64,000 bases of DNA from FEN-1350 sp964386005. Its GTDB lineage: Bacteria > Planctomycetota > Phycisphaerae > Sedimentisphaerales > Anaerohalosphaeraceae. Of this stretch, positions 42,744 to 51,467 are shown one piece after another (position 1 is the stretch's first letter; each line of letters starts with the position of its first letter). A model generated the notes under the pieces. It had not been told where the DNA came from. It did no database searches and worked only from the letters and a program-made list of their open reading frames with translations. A program made the position numbers and the translations under genes. The stretch spans positions 1 through 64,000 of the forward strand of contig CAYLSB010000010.1 in the NCBI GenBank assembly GCA_964386005.1, read 5' to 3'.

Positions 42744-44213
42744 TTATTCTACCGACTTTACCTCTTCAATAGTGAAATACCCCAGCGTCGTCACCATCCC
42801 GAAGAAATCCTGCGGATCGCCGTTGCCGGTCGCCAGCGTAATGTACCCTCCGTCGAATCCCGTATCGGCCCGTGTAGCATCCAGCCCGATCCATTGGCCG
42901 CCGATGTTGGCCTGGGTCCACGCATGACCGCCGAAAACATGCTGTTGCCCCGTATATTCTTCCACATAGACCAACCCCACCGCCACCCTCGCTGGAATTC
43001 CCGCCGCACGCAAGATCGCCGCCGTAAGCACAGCGTGTTCAGTACAATCCCCCTGCCGATTCTCCGCCACTTCAGCAGCCGTCGCATACCCGATTGACAG
43101 ATTCTTATTAGAGATGTAATTTCCGACAAACTTCTCGATCTTTTTGGCCGCAGCGGCCGCATCCTTTTCTCTGCCAACCGCCTCTTTAACCAGCTTGCGG
43201 ACCTGGTCCGAATCGCTCTGCAGATACATCGTCGGCTTGAGGGCCTCCAGCAGGGACTCATCCTTGCCCCGATACGGGAACTTTACCTTCGCGGCTGCCT
43301 TGACCGGCCGTACCGTGACCTGGATCCGACCATCCGGCAATTCCTTGACCGTCTGGTGATCATCGGATGGAAAATTCGGCTTGGATCCCTCGTTGATCGC
43401 CAGCGTATAAACCAAACCAGATGTTGGATCCAACTCCCCCAGAGATCGGGGACTCTGTACGAACATCCGGTCGAGAAAATCCACGACATCATCAGCGCTC
43501 AGCGCGAATTCCTTGTCGCACGACAAGATCTCGAAATTCATCCCCATCATCTGCATGACGGTTTTCAGAGCGTTGAGATCTTCATCCACATAGCTGATCG
43601 TCGGCATTTCTCCCGCCGACGGCACCTTCATCACCACCGTCATCTTGGTCAACTTCACCACTCGCCCGAACAAATCGACGTCTTCCTTGTCTCCAACCGT
43701 CACATTGGCCTCGATCGCCGCCAAGAGCGACGGGCTGAACACGGACACATTGTAACTCAATCCCTTGATCAGTTTTCGGTCCAACTCCACCAACCGCATC
43801 CCCTCAAACAGGAGGGCGCCCTTGGGCCAGTCCATCGTTTTCTTTTGTGGAATCCCCATCATCGTCACCGTCAGGTCGATCTTGCCATCCGGAGTGATCG
43901 TACCCGACGAAGTCTGCTTGATCCCGCTGATGACCTGTTCGGTCTCAAAACCGATCGGCTCGCCTTTAATCGTTTCGATGCATGTCTCTGAGGTCGAAAC
44001 CTTCATCGTGATCCCTGATCGGCTGATCTGCATATTCATGACTTCGCTGGTCCGAACCTTGCTATCCTCCACCTTCCGGGTATGGATCGTATGCCCGATC
44101 TTTTTGCCGTCGAGCAAAATCGCCGCATATTCAATTTCCTTGGGCCCCTTCGCGGCCGCCCCTACCGGCAAAATCATTGCCAGGAACAATGTCCCCAGAA
44201 CTACTCGTCTCAT
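42744..44213 (-). CDS. Exported transglutaminase-like protein
   Basis: The product has 489 residues from ATG 44213, which is preceded by GGGGAG. A Sec signal (VVLGTLFLAMILPVGAAA) leads a beta-rich N-terminal half of unknown function. The transglutaminase core near the C-terminus has ENRQGDCTEHAVLTAAILRA (Cys), FGGHAWTQANIGGQW (His) and IGLDATRAD (Asp), the full catalytic triad. Bacterial relatives act as cysteine proteases or cross-linking enzymes in the envelope. It is convergent with the GH5-like gene and lies downstream of dnaA on the same strand. Confidence 0.82.
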   Translation of the reverse strand: MRRVVLGTLFLAMILPVGAAAKGPKEIEYAAILLDGKKIGHTIHTRKVEDSKVRTSEVMNMQISRSGITMKVSTSETCIETIKGEPIGFETEQVISGIKQTSSGTITPDGKIDLTVTMMGIPQKKTMDWPKGALLFEGMRLVELDRKLIKGLSYNVSVFSPSLLAAIEANVTVGDKEDVDLFGRVVKLTKMTVVMKVPSAGEMPTISYVDEDLNALKTVMQMMGMNFEILSCDKEFALSADDVVDFLDRMFVQSPRSLGELDPTSGLVYTLAINEGSKPNFPSDDHQTVKELPDGRIQVTVRPVKAAAKVKFPYRGKDESLLEALKPTMYLQSDSDQVRKLVKEAVGREKDAAAAAKKIEKFVGNYISNKNLSIGYATAAEVAENRQGDCTEHAVLTAAILRAAGIPARVAVGLVYVEEYTGQQHVFGGHAWTQANIGGQWIGLDATRADTGFDGGYITLATGNGDPQDFFGMVTTLGYFTIEEVKSVE

Positions 44214-44279
44214 CGAATCTCCCCATAAAAACATAATCTATCTATTTTAGATATTATTATATGTAATATTCGATTTTGA

Positions 44280-45680
44280 TTACGCGATTTCCCCGATGAT
44301 CGCTTCCAGGACGTCTTTGGCCCTGCAGGCCCGATTGCCGTTTTCCCCCATCCAGTGGATTTCGGCGTTTCGTTTCAATAAATCTTCAACCTTTCGATTG
44401 GCCAGGATCACCGTCGCATGATTTTTTCCGCCCATCATCCGGCCGATCTCCGGATACGACAGCCGTGTGAATCGCCGCGCCAGGTGCATGCAAAACGAAC
44501 GGGCCAAGCTGATCGGACGATCCTTTCGTCCCGACTGAATATCGGCGCTGCTGATCCCGAAATATTCGGCCACCGCCGACTCGATATCCGACAGGTGCAC
44601 CACCGGATCCTTTCGCGACAGATGTTCGGCCAGCACCTCTCGCGCCATTGACAGAGTAATGCGTTCCCCTCCGAGAGACGCATAGGCCACCAGCTTGAGT
44701 AACGCCCCTTCCAGTTCGCGCACGCTGGCGGAAACCCTCTCCGCTAAAAGCTCGATGACGTTGTCCGGAATATCCTTCTTCAGTTCTTCCGCCCGGCAAC
44801 GGCAGATTCGGCATCGCGTCTCGAAATCCGGCGGCTCGATCTTGATGACCATCCCCGACACAAAACGATTCACCAATTGCTCGCAAAGCTGACCGATCAT
44901 CTTCGGATGCGCATCCGACGCCAGCACAACCTGTTTGCCCGCCAGATCGATGCTGTTGAAGGTATGCAGAAACTCCTCCTGCATGGCGTTTTTGTTGGCC
45001 AGGAAATGAATGTCGTCGATGGCCAGTACGTCCATCTGCCGCAGACGTCTTCGAAATCCCTCCAGCTTGCGGGTCTTCAGCGCCAGAACGTACTGATTGG
45101 CGAAATCCTCGGCCGACAAATACAGCCACTTCGCTCCCGGTCGGGCCTGAGCGACCGCCTTGCAGATTCCCTGGAGGAGATGCGTTTTGCCCACGCCGTA
45201 ACCGCCGTGATAAAACAACGGATTGAAAGGGCTTTTCTCCTCGCCCACAACCGCTTTGGCCGCATTGAACGCCAGTTCATTCTTGGGTCCGACAACGAAC
45301 GTGTCCAGACTGTGTTTCAGAGACTTATTGCGCCCATCCGTCCATGTCGCGCCGGATCGGGATAGGGCGGATGGCGTCTCCGACCCCACAACCGTCGCAT
45401 CGAGGGACTTTCTGACGGGTCCAGCCAGCGTCGGATCAATTTCGATCTTGACCTTCCGCGAACGCCCACCGGCTGATCCCACCGCATTCTGGATCGCCGT
45501 CAGAAAATGATTCTCAATCCAGTTACCGACAAACGAATTGGCAACCTGAATCGTTACACGTTCCGAGCCAATCACCAACTTGGCGCTGTTTCGAAACCAT
45601 ATCTTGAATTTTTGTTGTCCGATCCGCTCGGCTATCGCTTGTTCCAGGGCCGCCGTTTCATCCGTGAATGTGGCCTGCAT
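44280..45680 (-). CDS. dnaA: Chromosomal replication initiator DnaA
   Basis: The product has 466 residues from ATG 45680 (GGAAGGGAGAAGG upstream). Domain I is KFKIWFRNSAKLVIGSE and FVGNWIENHFLTAIQNAV. The AAA+ domain has Walker A GGYGVGKTHLLQGI, Walker B LAIDDIHFLANK and sensor-region FVSGMVIKIEPPDFETR. Domain IV ends with ISLARSFCMHLARRFT and EIGRMMGGKNHATVILA, the DnaA box-binding signature. The protein melts oriC and loads helicase. dnaN and recF are not adjacent; rsmB lies upstream and a transglutaminase gene downstream, as can happen in lineages with dispersed origin genes. A DnaA-box cluster lies immediately upstream. Confidence 0.97.
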   Translation of the reverse strand: MQATFTDETAALEQAIAERIGQQKFKIWFRNSAKLVIGSERVTIQVANSFVGNWIENHFLTAIQNAVGSAGGRSRKVKIEIDPTLAGPVRKSLDATVVGSETPSALSRSGATWTDGRNKSLKHSLDTFVVGPKNELAFNAAKAVVGEEKSPFNPLFYHGGYGVGKTHLLQGICKAVAQARPGAKWLYLSAEDFANQYVLALKTRKLEGFRRRLRQMDVLAIDDIHFLANKNAMQEEFLHTFNSIDLAGKQVVLASDAHPKMIGQLCEQLVNRFVSGMVIKIEPPDFETRCRICRCRAEELKKDIPDNVIELLAERVSASVRELEGALLKLVAYASLGGERITLSMAREVLAEHLSRKDPVVHLSDIESAVAEYFGISSADIQSGRKDRPISLARSFCMHLARRFTRLSYPEIGRMMGGKNHATVILANRKVEDLLKRNAEIHWMGENGNRACRAKDVLEAIIGEIA

Positions 45681-45854
45681 GACCTTCTCCCTTCCGTGTC
45701 CTGCCGGAATCCGGGTTCTCATCGCTTTTCACCCAAGGTGCTGTTTCATAAACGTAAGGCCCCATCGTAGAAACTCGCTATCCTTCCTGCAATGCCGTTT
45801 TTTTCGATTTGTTTTCAACAACCGATAGATCGAGCGTTTCCAACGACTTACGGC

Positions 45855-45925
45855 GCAAAATTTTTTCTCGCCAACAGGATATTCACAACGTAAAGCCGGG
45901 TGTGGATAACGTGTGAATAGCGGAT
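45855..45925. promoter_or_regulatory. DnaA-box cluster; candidate origin or dnaA autoregulatory region
   Basis: TGTGGATAA (45901-45909) is a perfect DnaA box. ATATTCACA (45879-45887) and TGTGAATAG (45912-45920) are two-mismatch relatives, in mixed orientation. A short AT-rich run (AAAATTTTTTCT, about 45857-45868) adjoins them, with another T-rich stretch near 45791-45810. The whole gap between dnaA and rsmB is 252 bases, short for a complete origin. Confidence 0.5.
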
Positions 45926-45932
45926 TCCAAAT

Positions 45933-47330
45933 TCACCCTTTTTTTCGTCGTAACACGGCCGCAAATCCGCCGTCCGATTCCATGCTCTCGGCCGTTTCCG
46001 GTCGCGGAAGCGTAAGCTGTGCCGAGGTGCATACAAAATCAGGATACTCGTTGATCAATCGCTCAACGACGTCCCGATTTTCCTCTCGAAGAATACTGCA
46101 GGTGCTATAAATCACCCGCCCGCCCGGTCGAACCCATTCCGCCGCCCGTCGGAGTATCGCGCGTTGCCGTTCGGCCAGTTGCGATACGCCTCTTTCGTTG
46201 ATCCGGTATCGCACTTCCGCCCGTCGCGCCATCACTCCGCTGTTGGAACACGGTACATCCGCAAGGATCGCATCGAATGGCTTGCTTCCAACCCGCTCCG
46301 ACAATTGCGAATAGGGGACGAGCTGAACGTTCTCGATTCCCATCCTTGCGCAGTTCCTTCGGACAAGGTCAAGCCTCGCCGGTTCCGCATCGGTCGCATA
46401 TAGAATACCATCATTGTTCATCATCTGAGCCATCAATATCGTCTTCCCGCCCGGCGCCGCGCAGAGATCCAGAATCCTTTCGCCGGCCTTCGGCTCCAGC
46501 CGGTCCGCCACACCTGCCGCCGCGGGATCGACCACGTGAAACCATCCCTCATCATATCCGGGCAACTCGGTCACCGAAACGCCCGGATGAATCGCCATCC
46601 AGCGCCCGTCCCCGCCAATCCGATACTCCAGGCCCGCACGCGAGAATCTCTCCGCCAGCGCCGCCAGGACGGTCTTGAACGAATTGGGTTGGATGAACAC
46701 GCTCGGTCTTCGATTGCTGCCCAGGCAAATCTGTCGGGTCGTCTCCGGTCCGAATTCTTCCAGCCATCGGCCCATCAGCCACTTCGGCAATGAAAATGCC
46801 TCCGACAAATACTCCTCCGGGTTGCCCGAGATATCCGGTAATATCGCGCGAGAAAAAACACAAGCCGCTTTCGCCGTCTGTGGAATCGAATACCTCTCCT
46901 TCCCTTCCACCATCGGGGCCGTCCGCTGCTCAATCGCCCGCCCGACACCTCGCAAAACGGCATTGACAAAGCCGATCTGTTTTGTTCCTCCCATTCGCGC
47001 CGCCAATTGGGCATTCTCATCGACAATCCCATACACCGCTGTCTGGGGTGAGTACACCAGTTCATAGACCCCCATCCGCAGAATATTCATCAGCGGTTTG
47101 GCTACCCGATCGGGTTGTACATCTCCGAGGATCCGCAACACGCGGTCCAGCGTCATTTGATGGCGGAGACTCCCGTATGTCAGATCGGTAGCGCGGGACT
47201 TGTGTTCCGTCGTGGACAGTTCTTGATGCAGGATGGTTTGCAGATCGCCTTGACCGCGGTCAAAACGATTGAGTACCTCCAACGCAACCTGACGAGCGGT
47301 TTTCCCCGCAGAGGCCTGGCGACTCGTCAT
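45933..47330 (-). CDS. rsmB: 16S rRNA (cytosine-967-C5)-methyltransferase RsmB
   Basis: The product has 465 residues from ATG 47330; the frame is open to 47453 but would overlap the next gene. The N-terminal NusB-like domain has RQVALEVLNRFDRGQGDLQT and SRATDLTYGSLRHQMTLDRV. The SAM-dependent domain has GERILDLCAAPGGKTILMAQ, AILADVPCSNSGVMARR (motif IV Cys) and VIYSTCSILREENRDV (motif VI Cys). These are the paired cysteines of m5C RNA methyltransferases. It methylates C967 of 16S rRNA. It sits between the polyprenyl synthase and dnaA on the same strand, 23 bases from the former. Confidence 0.95.
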   Translation of the reverse strand: MTSRQASAGKTARQVALEVLNRFDRGQGDLQTILHQELSTTEHKSRATDLTYGSLRHQMTLDRVLRILGDVQPDRVAKPLMNILRMGVYELVYSPQTAVYGIVDENAQLAARMGGTKQIGFVNAVLRGVGRAIEQRTAPMVEGKERYSIPQTAKAACVFSRAILPDISGNPEEYLSEAFSLPKWLMGRWLEEFGPETTRQICLGSNRRPSVFIQPNSFKTVLAALAERFSRAGLEYRIGGDGRWMAIHPGVSVTELPGYDEGWFHVVDPAAAGVADRLEPKAGERILDLCAAPGGKTILMAQMMNNDGILYATDAEPARLDLVRRNCARMGIENVQLVPYSQLSERVGSKPFDAILADVPCSNSGVMARRAEVRYRINERGVSQLAERQRAILRRAAEWVRPGGRVIYSTCSILREENRDVVERLINEYPDFVCTSAQLTLPRPETAESMESDGGFAAVLRRKKG

Positions 47331-47353
47331 CAAAACCTTTCTGTCGTCGTCGG

Positions 47354-48361
47354 TCAGCCCGTCCGATCGACCATCCCCTCGGCCATTCGCGTCAACACAG
47401 TCTTGGCCGGACCTTCCGTCAAAAATGACAAGCACTTCACCGACTCCCGGCAATATCCGCGGGCCTTTTCGGCCGCATAGTCAAGACTGCCGGTTTCTTT
47501 CAGCATCGAAACGATTTGCCCGCGATCCGCCCCGTCATTCAGGTAACCGATAAGCCGCTTCCGAAACGGTTCCGTTGCCGTAGCTACCGCATGGATCACA
47601 GGCAGCGTCGGCTTTCGCTTGGCCAGATCCGTACCCAGGGTCTTTCCCGCCTTATCCTCACGGCCGTCGATATCCAAAAGATCGTCCGTGATCTGAAACG
47701 CCATACCCAAACCGATCCCATAATTGCCCAACGAAACCATCTGGGTTCGTTCGGCTCCGGATATCAGAGCGCCCAGATGACAACAACTGCCGAACAACTC
47801 CGCGGTTTTGCCCCGAATAATCTCCAGATAGGTCGCCTCGTCGAGTCGCCAATTCTGTCGCTGCACATTCTGAAGCAACTCGCCCTGACATAGCGCCATC
47901 GCCGTCGCCGAGAACACCCGTCCGATCTCGGCATCGTCGAATTCCATTCCCAGCGAAAACACCCGGCTCAGCAGGTAATCCCCCAGCAGAACGGCCGCCT
48001 CGTTGCCATGCAGCACATTGATCGTCGGCGCTTTTCGCCGCATCGTCCCCTGGTCCAGCACATCGTCATGCAAAAGCGATGCCGTATGAATCAGTTCGGC
48101 CATCGTCGCCAGTGTGATATGCCTGTCCGACAACAATCCAAAACATCGGCCGCTAAGCAGCACCAGCGCCGGACGCAACATTTTTCCTGCGCCCGCGGCC
48201 GTATCCCGCAACAGTCGATTCACCGAGTCAAACGGGGTGATCAACTGCTCGGCAATCTGCTGGCGCACTTGGTTCAGTTCGTCGTGGATCAGAGATCCCG
48301 CCTCGGACCAGGAGTGCATGGCCCCGCGATGCATTGTCGTGCCGGTTTCAGGAGTGGGCAT
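47354..48361 (-). CDS. Polyprenyl diphosphate synthase
   Basis: The product has 335 residues from ATG 48361, overlapping the ilvE end by 14 bases. GKMLRPALVLLSGRCFGLL and the first aspartate-rich motif LLHDDVLDQGTMRRKAPT are followed by the second, FQITDDLLDIDGREDK, with GKTLGTDLAKRKPTLPVI. These are the two Mg-diphosphate sites of trans-prenyltransferases. The fold elongates isoprenoid diphosphates to make quinone side chains or similar; long-chain (octaprenyl/solanesyl-like) specificity is likely from general similarity but not demonstrable here. Co-transcription with ilvE and rsmB is probable. Confidence 0.92.
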   Translation of the reverse strand: MPTPETGTTMHRGAMHSWSEAGSLIHDELNQVRQQIAEQLITPFDSVNRLLRDTAAGAGKMLRPALVLLSGRCFGLLSDRHITLATMAELIHTASLLHDDVLDQGTMRRKAPTINVLHGNEAAVLLGDYLLSRVFSLGMEFDDAEIGRVFSATAMALCQGELLQNVQRQNWRLDEATYLEIIRGKTAELFGSCCHLGALISGAERTQMVSLGNYGIGLGMAFQITDDLLDIDGREDKAGKTLGTDLAKRKPTLPVIHAVATATEPFRKRLIGYLNDGADRGQIVSMLKETGSLDYAAEKARGYCRESVKCLSFLTEGPAKTVLTRMAEGMVDRTG

Positions 48362-49202
48362 ATTCGTCGAACTTCTTTCGAAGCATTCCGGTAATCGGTC
48401 CCGGCTTTCCATCGCCGATGATCCGCCCGTCGATGTTCACCACGCCGATAACCTCGGCCGCCGTGCCGGTTAGAAACACTTCATCGGCGATATACAGATC
48501 AAGCCGTGTCAGGTTCTGCTCGACAACCTTGATCCCTTCCGCTTCCGCCAGTCGCATGACGACCGAACGCGTTACACCCTCCAGCGATCCGGCTTGTACC
48601 GGCGGAGTGAAAACCACGCCTTTGCGGACGAGGAACACATTGTCCCCGGTCGCCTCCGCCACATACCCCTCATGATTGTACATGATCGCTTCCCCCATCC
48701 CGGCATCCATCGCCTCGATCTTGGCCAGAATGTTGTTGAGGTAATTGAGACTCTTGATCTGCGGAGGCAGCGCCAAGGGATGATTTCGCACCGTCACCGC
48801 GCTCATGACCTTCATCCCCTTCTCATAATATTCTTCGGGATAGAGTTTGATATGATCGGCGATGATGAAAACCGACGCTTTCTTACATAGAAACGGGTTC
48901 AGGCCCAGATCGCCCACACCGCGGGTCACCACCAATCGAATGTAGCCGCTCTTGATATTGTTGGCCGCCACGGTCTCTTCAACCGCTCGGCACATGTCCT
49001 CGCTCTTCATCGGAATGTCCAACCGGATCGCCCGGGCCGATTCATACAGACGTCGGATATGCGCAGCGAACTCAAAGACCTTTCCGCCATAGACGCGAAT
49101 TCCCTCGAACACCCCGTCACCATATAAAAGTCCGTGATCAAAAACTGAGATCTTCGCATCCTGGCGATCGACCAACTTCCCATCTAACCAGATCTTCGAC
49201 AT
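48348..49202 (-). CDS. ilvE: Branched-chain amino acid aminotransferase
   Basis: The 284-residue product follows a GGAGAA site. The fold-IV PLP enzyme shows GLLYGDGVFEGIRVYGGKVF, SGYIRLVVTRGVGDLGLNP, PPQIKSLNYLNNILAKIEA (with the PLP lysine KSLNYLNN), EGYVAEATGDNVFLVRKGVV and DEVFLTGTAAEVIGVVNIDG. This is the compact archaeal/bacterial IlvE type, which catalyses the last step of valine, leucine and isoleucine synthesis. D-amino acid aminotransferase or aminodeoxychorismate lyase are related alternatives, but the match to IlvE phrasing is strong. Confidence 0.92.
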   Translation of the reverse strand: MSKIWLDGKLVDRQDAKISVFDHGLLYGDGVFEGIRVYGGKVFEFAAHIRRLYESARAIRLDIPMKSEDMCRAVEETVAANNIKSGYIRLVVTRGVGDLGLNPFLCKKASVFIIADHIKLYPEEYYEKGMKVMSAVTVRNHPLALPPQIKSLNYLNNILAKIEAMDAGMGEAIMYNHEGYVAEATGDNVFLVRKGVVFTPPVQAGSLEGVTRSVVMRLAEAEGIKVVEQNLTRLDLYIADEVFLTGTAAEVIGVVNIDGRIIGDGKPGPITGMLRKKFDEYAHS

Positions 49203-49241
49203 ACGATTCTCCGCTGCATCTGACTCTTCTTGCCGGCCGTT

Positions 49242-49943
49242 TTACTCGCCACGATCCGTGGCCAGCCGACCATCCGCCAGCCGCACGATTCGGTGCGCCC
49301 GTTGTGCAATCCGATCATCATGCGTCACCAGAACAATGGTCTGGCCTTCCCGGTTCAATTCCTCGAGAACCTGTAGTATATCATTTCCCGTTCGGGAGTC
49401 AAGATTCCCCGTCGGCTCATCGGCCAAAAGCAACTTGGGCTCGTTCATCAAAGCTCGTGCAATTGACACACGCTGCCGTTCTCCGCCGGACAACTGATAG
49501 GGCTTATGCCCCAGTCGATCGCCCAGCCCCAGTCGTCTCAGCAAATCCGTCGCCCGCTTGCGAGCTACTCCGCGACGACCGGCCCAATTCAACAATCCCG
49601 ATGATATCATCGATGGCAACGCCGTGTTTTCCACCACATCCAATTCATCGAGCAAATGATAAAACTGAAATACAAAACCAACCGAACGGTTACGATAGGC
49701 ATTCAGACGCCCGTTGCCGAAATTCGCGAGATTGTGTCCCTCGAACAAAACCTCGCCCTTATCCGGACGATCCAAGGCGCCCAGGATATGCAAAAAAGTG
49801 CTTTTCCCACTACCCGAAGCTCCGACAATCGCCACCAGTTCGCCCACCCGAAGGGAAAAATCCACGCCCTTCAAGACGTCGAGAACGCTGGTCCCCATTC
49901 GGTAGGACTTACAAATCCCTTTGGCGTGTAAGATCACATCCAT
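49242..49943 (-). CDS. lolD: Lipoprotein-releasing ABC transporter ATP-binding protein
   Basis: The product has 233 residues from ATG 49943 (MDVILHAKGICKSYRMGTSV). Walker A is GASGSGKSTFLHILGALDRP, the signature LSGGERQRVSIARALMNEPK and Walker B LLLADEPTGNLD, the latter typical of the LolD/MacB group. It powers transfer of lipoproteins from the inner membrane to the LolA pathway. The two permeases precede it on the same strand with a 112-base gap, giving a LolCDE-like set. Confidence 0.92.
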   Translation of the reverse strand: MDVILHAKGICKSYRMGTSVLDVLKGVDFSLRVGELVAIVGASGSGKSTFLHILGALDRPDKGEVLFEGHNLANFGNGRLNAYRNRSVGFVFQFYHLLDELDVVENTALPSMISSGLLNWAGRRGVARKRATDLLRRLGLGDRLGHKPYQLSGGERQRVSIARALMNEPKLLLADEPTGNLDSRTGNDILQVLEELNREGQTIVLVTHDDRIAQRAHRIVRLADGRLATDRGE

Positions 49944-50054
49944 AGTTCGCCGCCTGACATTTCCTGCCGTTGTCCCTGAAAACCCGATTTCATTCTGCAT
50001 TCCATCGCAGGAAATCCATACGAAGGATCCTTTGAAAATGGAAAGCGTACGTTC

Positions 50055-51428
50055 TCATAGCATTCCAACCTGCAATGTCTCGACCGGTCGCTTCCCCGCC
50101 GCCTGCAATCCCGGCACCATCGATCCGATCCAGCATGCCGCCACCGCCGACAGCCCAATAACCAATACCACCGGCCACTCGATTCGATTGGGTATCTCGC
50201 CGATCGCATACACGCTGCGGTTCCACACCTGATATCCGAAGGTCGCAAACAGCCAATCCTCGATGGGGTTGATCTTCGCCAGAAATCCGCATCCCCCGGC
50301 GATCCCGATTCCGCCGCCGATTGCCCCAACCAGCGTAGCAAAGATCCAGTACATCCCCAAAATCCCCGCCGGCGAAACCCCGATGCTTCGCAACACCCCG
50401 ATATCCTTGCTCTTGTGGCTGACAATCATATAAAATACCACAAAGATAATAAATACCGTAATCACCCCAAGCATCAGGAACAGAAAGATCAGCATGGTCT
50501 GCTCTTTTTCCATCGGGGCGATCGCGCTGCGTCGATTTTCAATCCAGCTCTGTACCCGCACGTCCTTCAGCAGATTGCCGTAGTCGCGCCCCGCACAACC
50601 GGCCGCAAATTCTTTCCAAAGTCCGCGTACCCGGTCGCACCCCTCCTGCAGCGGTACGCCCGCCTTGAAACGGATATGAATCGCGTTGGTCCGCGGATTG
50701 GATCCGCCCATCCCAAACAATTCCCGCGCCAGGGCATACGGAAGATAGATGACACGCCCGTCAATTTTCACCAATCCACTGTGGCTGTCGTCGCTGAAAT
50801 AGGCATGAATCGTGTTCACCAGATCCGTCCCCGCCTTGGCCAGAGCGCCTCGAGGCGTCAATGGAAATGCGCTGACGATCAGTTCATACCGGCTCGGCTC
50901 CGGCGGATGATAGTAGGTGCCGTCGGAATTACGACTTTTCGGCATCATGTCGATCCCGACAATACAACCCCGCAGCGAAGGATCATACGACGGCACAAAC
51001 GCCTTTTCCGGCTGATCGCGATGGTAGTACAGCGTCGCCCCAAAATCCGTCGCCCGACAATGCCTCGACAGATCCAGTCCCAGAATCTCAATACCCAGAT
51101 TCCATTCGGCCCCCGGCTGGGTCAACAGGCCGAATCCGCGAACCACCGGCGAGGCCGCCTCCACGAACTCCTGCCGGTCCAATACCTCCAGAAATTCCTC
51201 GCCATAGGCGAAACCCACCAGCGATTCCGTGCTCACGACGCAGTCGCCGACGAATCGGTGGTTTTTCCCGCGAAATTCGTTAACCAATCCGTTCATCACC
51301 GTCATCACCACCAGCACAATGAATACACACAGAGCCACCGACGCGATCGCCAGAAGCGTAATTCGTCGTTTCCACAAATATCGGACTGGTAATATCCACA
51401 GATACATCAAACGCTGCCTATTATCCAT
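50055..51428 (-). CDS. LolC/LolE-type permease
   Basis: The product has about 457 residues (ATG 51428; ATG 51407 possible). An N-terminal helix (ITLLAIASVALCVFIVLVVM) is followed by a large periplasmic domain, then three C-terminal helices (MLIFLFLMLGVITVFIIFVV, IFATLVGAIGGGIGIAGGCG, VVLVIGLSAVAACWIGSMV). This is the FtsX/MacB topology of LolC/LolE. The gap to the preceding permease is 40 bases. The periplasmic domain is longer than in E. coli LolC/E. Confidence 0.9.
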   Translation of the reverse strand: MDNRQRLMYLWILPVRYLWKRRITLLAIASVALCVFIVLVVMTVMNGLVNEFRGKNHRFVGDCVVSTESLVGFAYGEEFLEVLDRQEFVEAASPVVRGFGLLTQPGAEWNLGIEILGLDLSRHCRATDFGATLYYHRDQPEKAFVPSYDPSLRGCIVGIDMMPKSRNSDGTYYHPPEPSRYELIVSAFPLTPRGALAKAGTDLVNTIHAYFSDDSHSGLVKIDGRVIYLPYALARELFGMGGSNPRTNAIHIRFKAGVPLQEGCDRVRGLWKEFAAGCAGRDYGNLLKDVRVQSWIENRRSAIAPMEKEQTMLIFLFLMLGVITVFIIFVVFYMIVSHKSKDIGVLRSIGVSPAGILGMYWIFATLVGAIGGGIGIAGGCGFLAKINPIEDWLFATFGYQVWNRSVYAIGEIPNRIEWPVVLVIGLSAVAACWIGSMVPGLQAAGKRPVETLQVGML

Positions 51429-51467
51429 TCGGGACCGTCGCACAATCCTGGATCGCAAACGCCGTCA

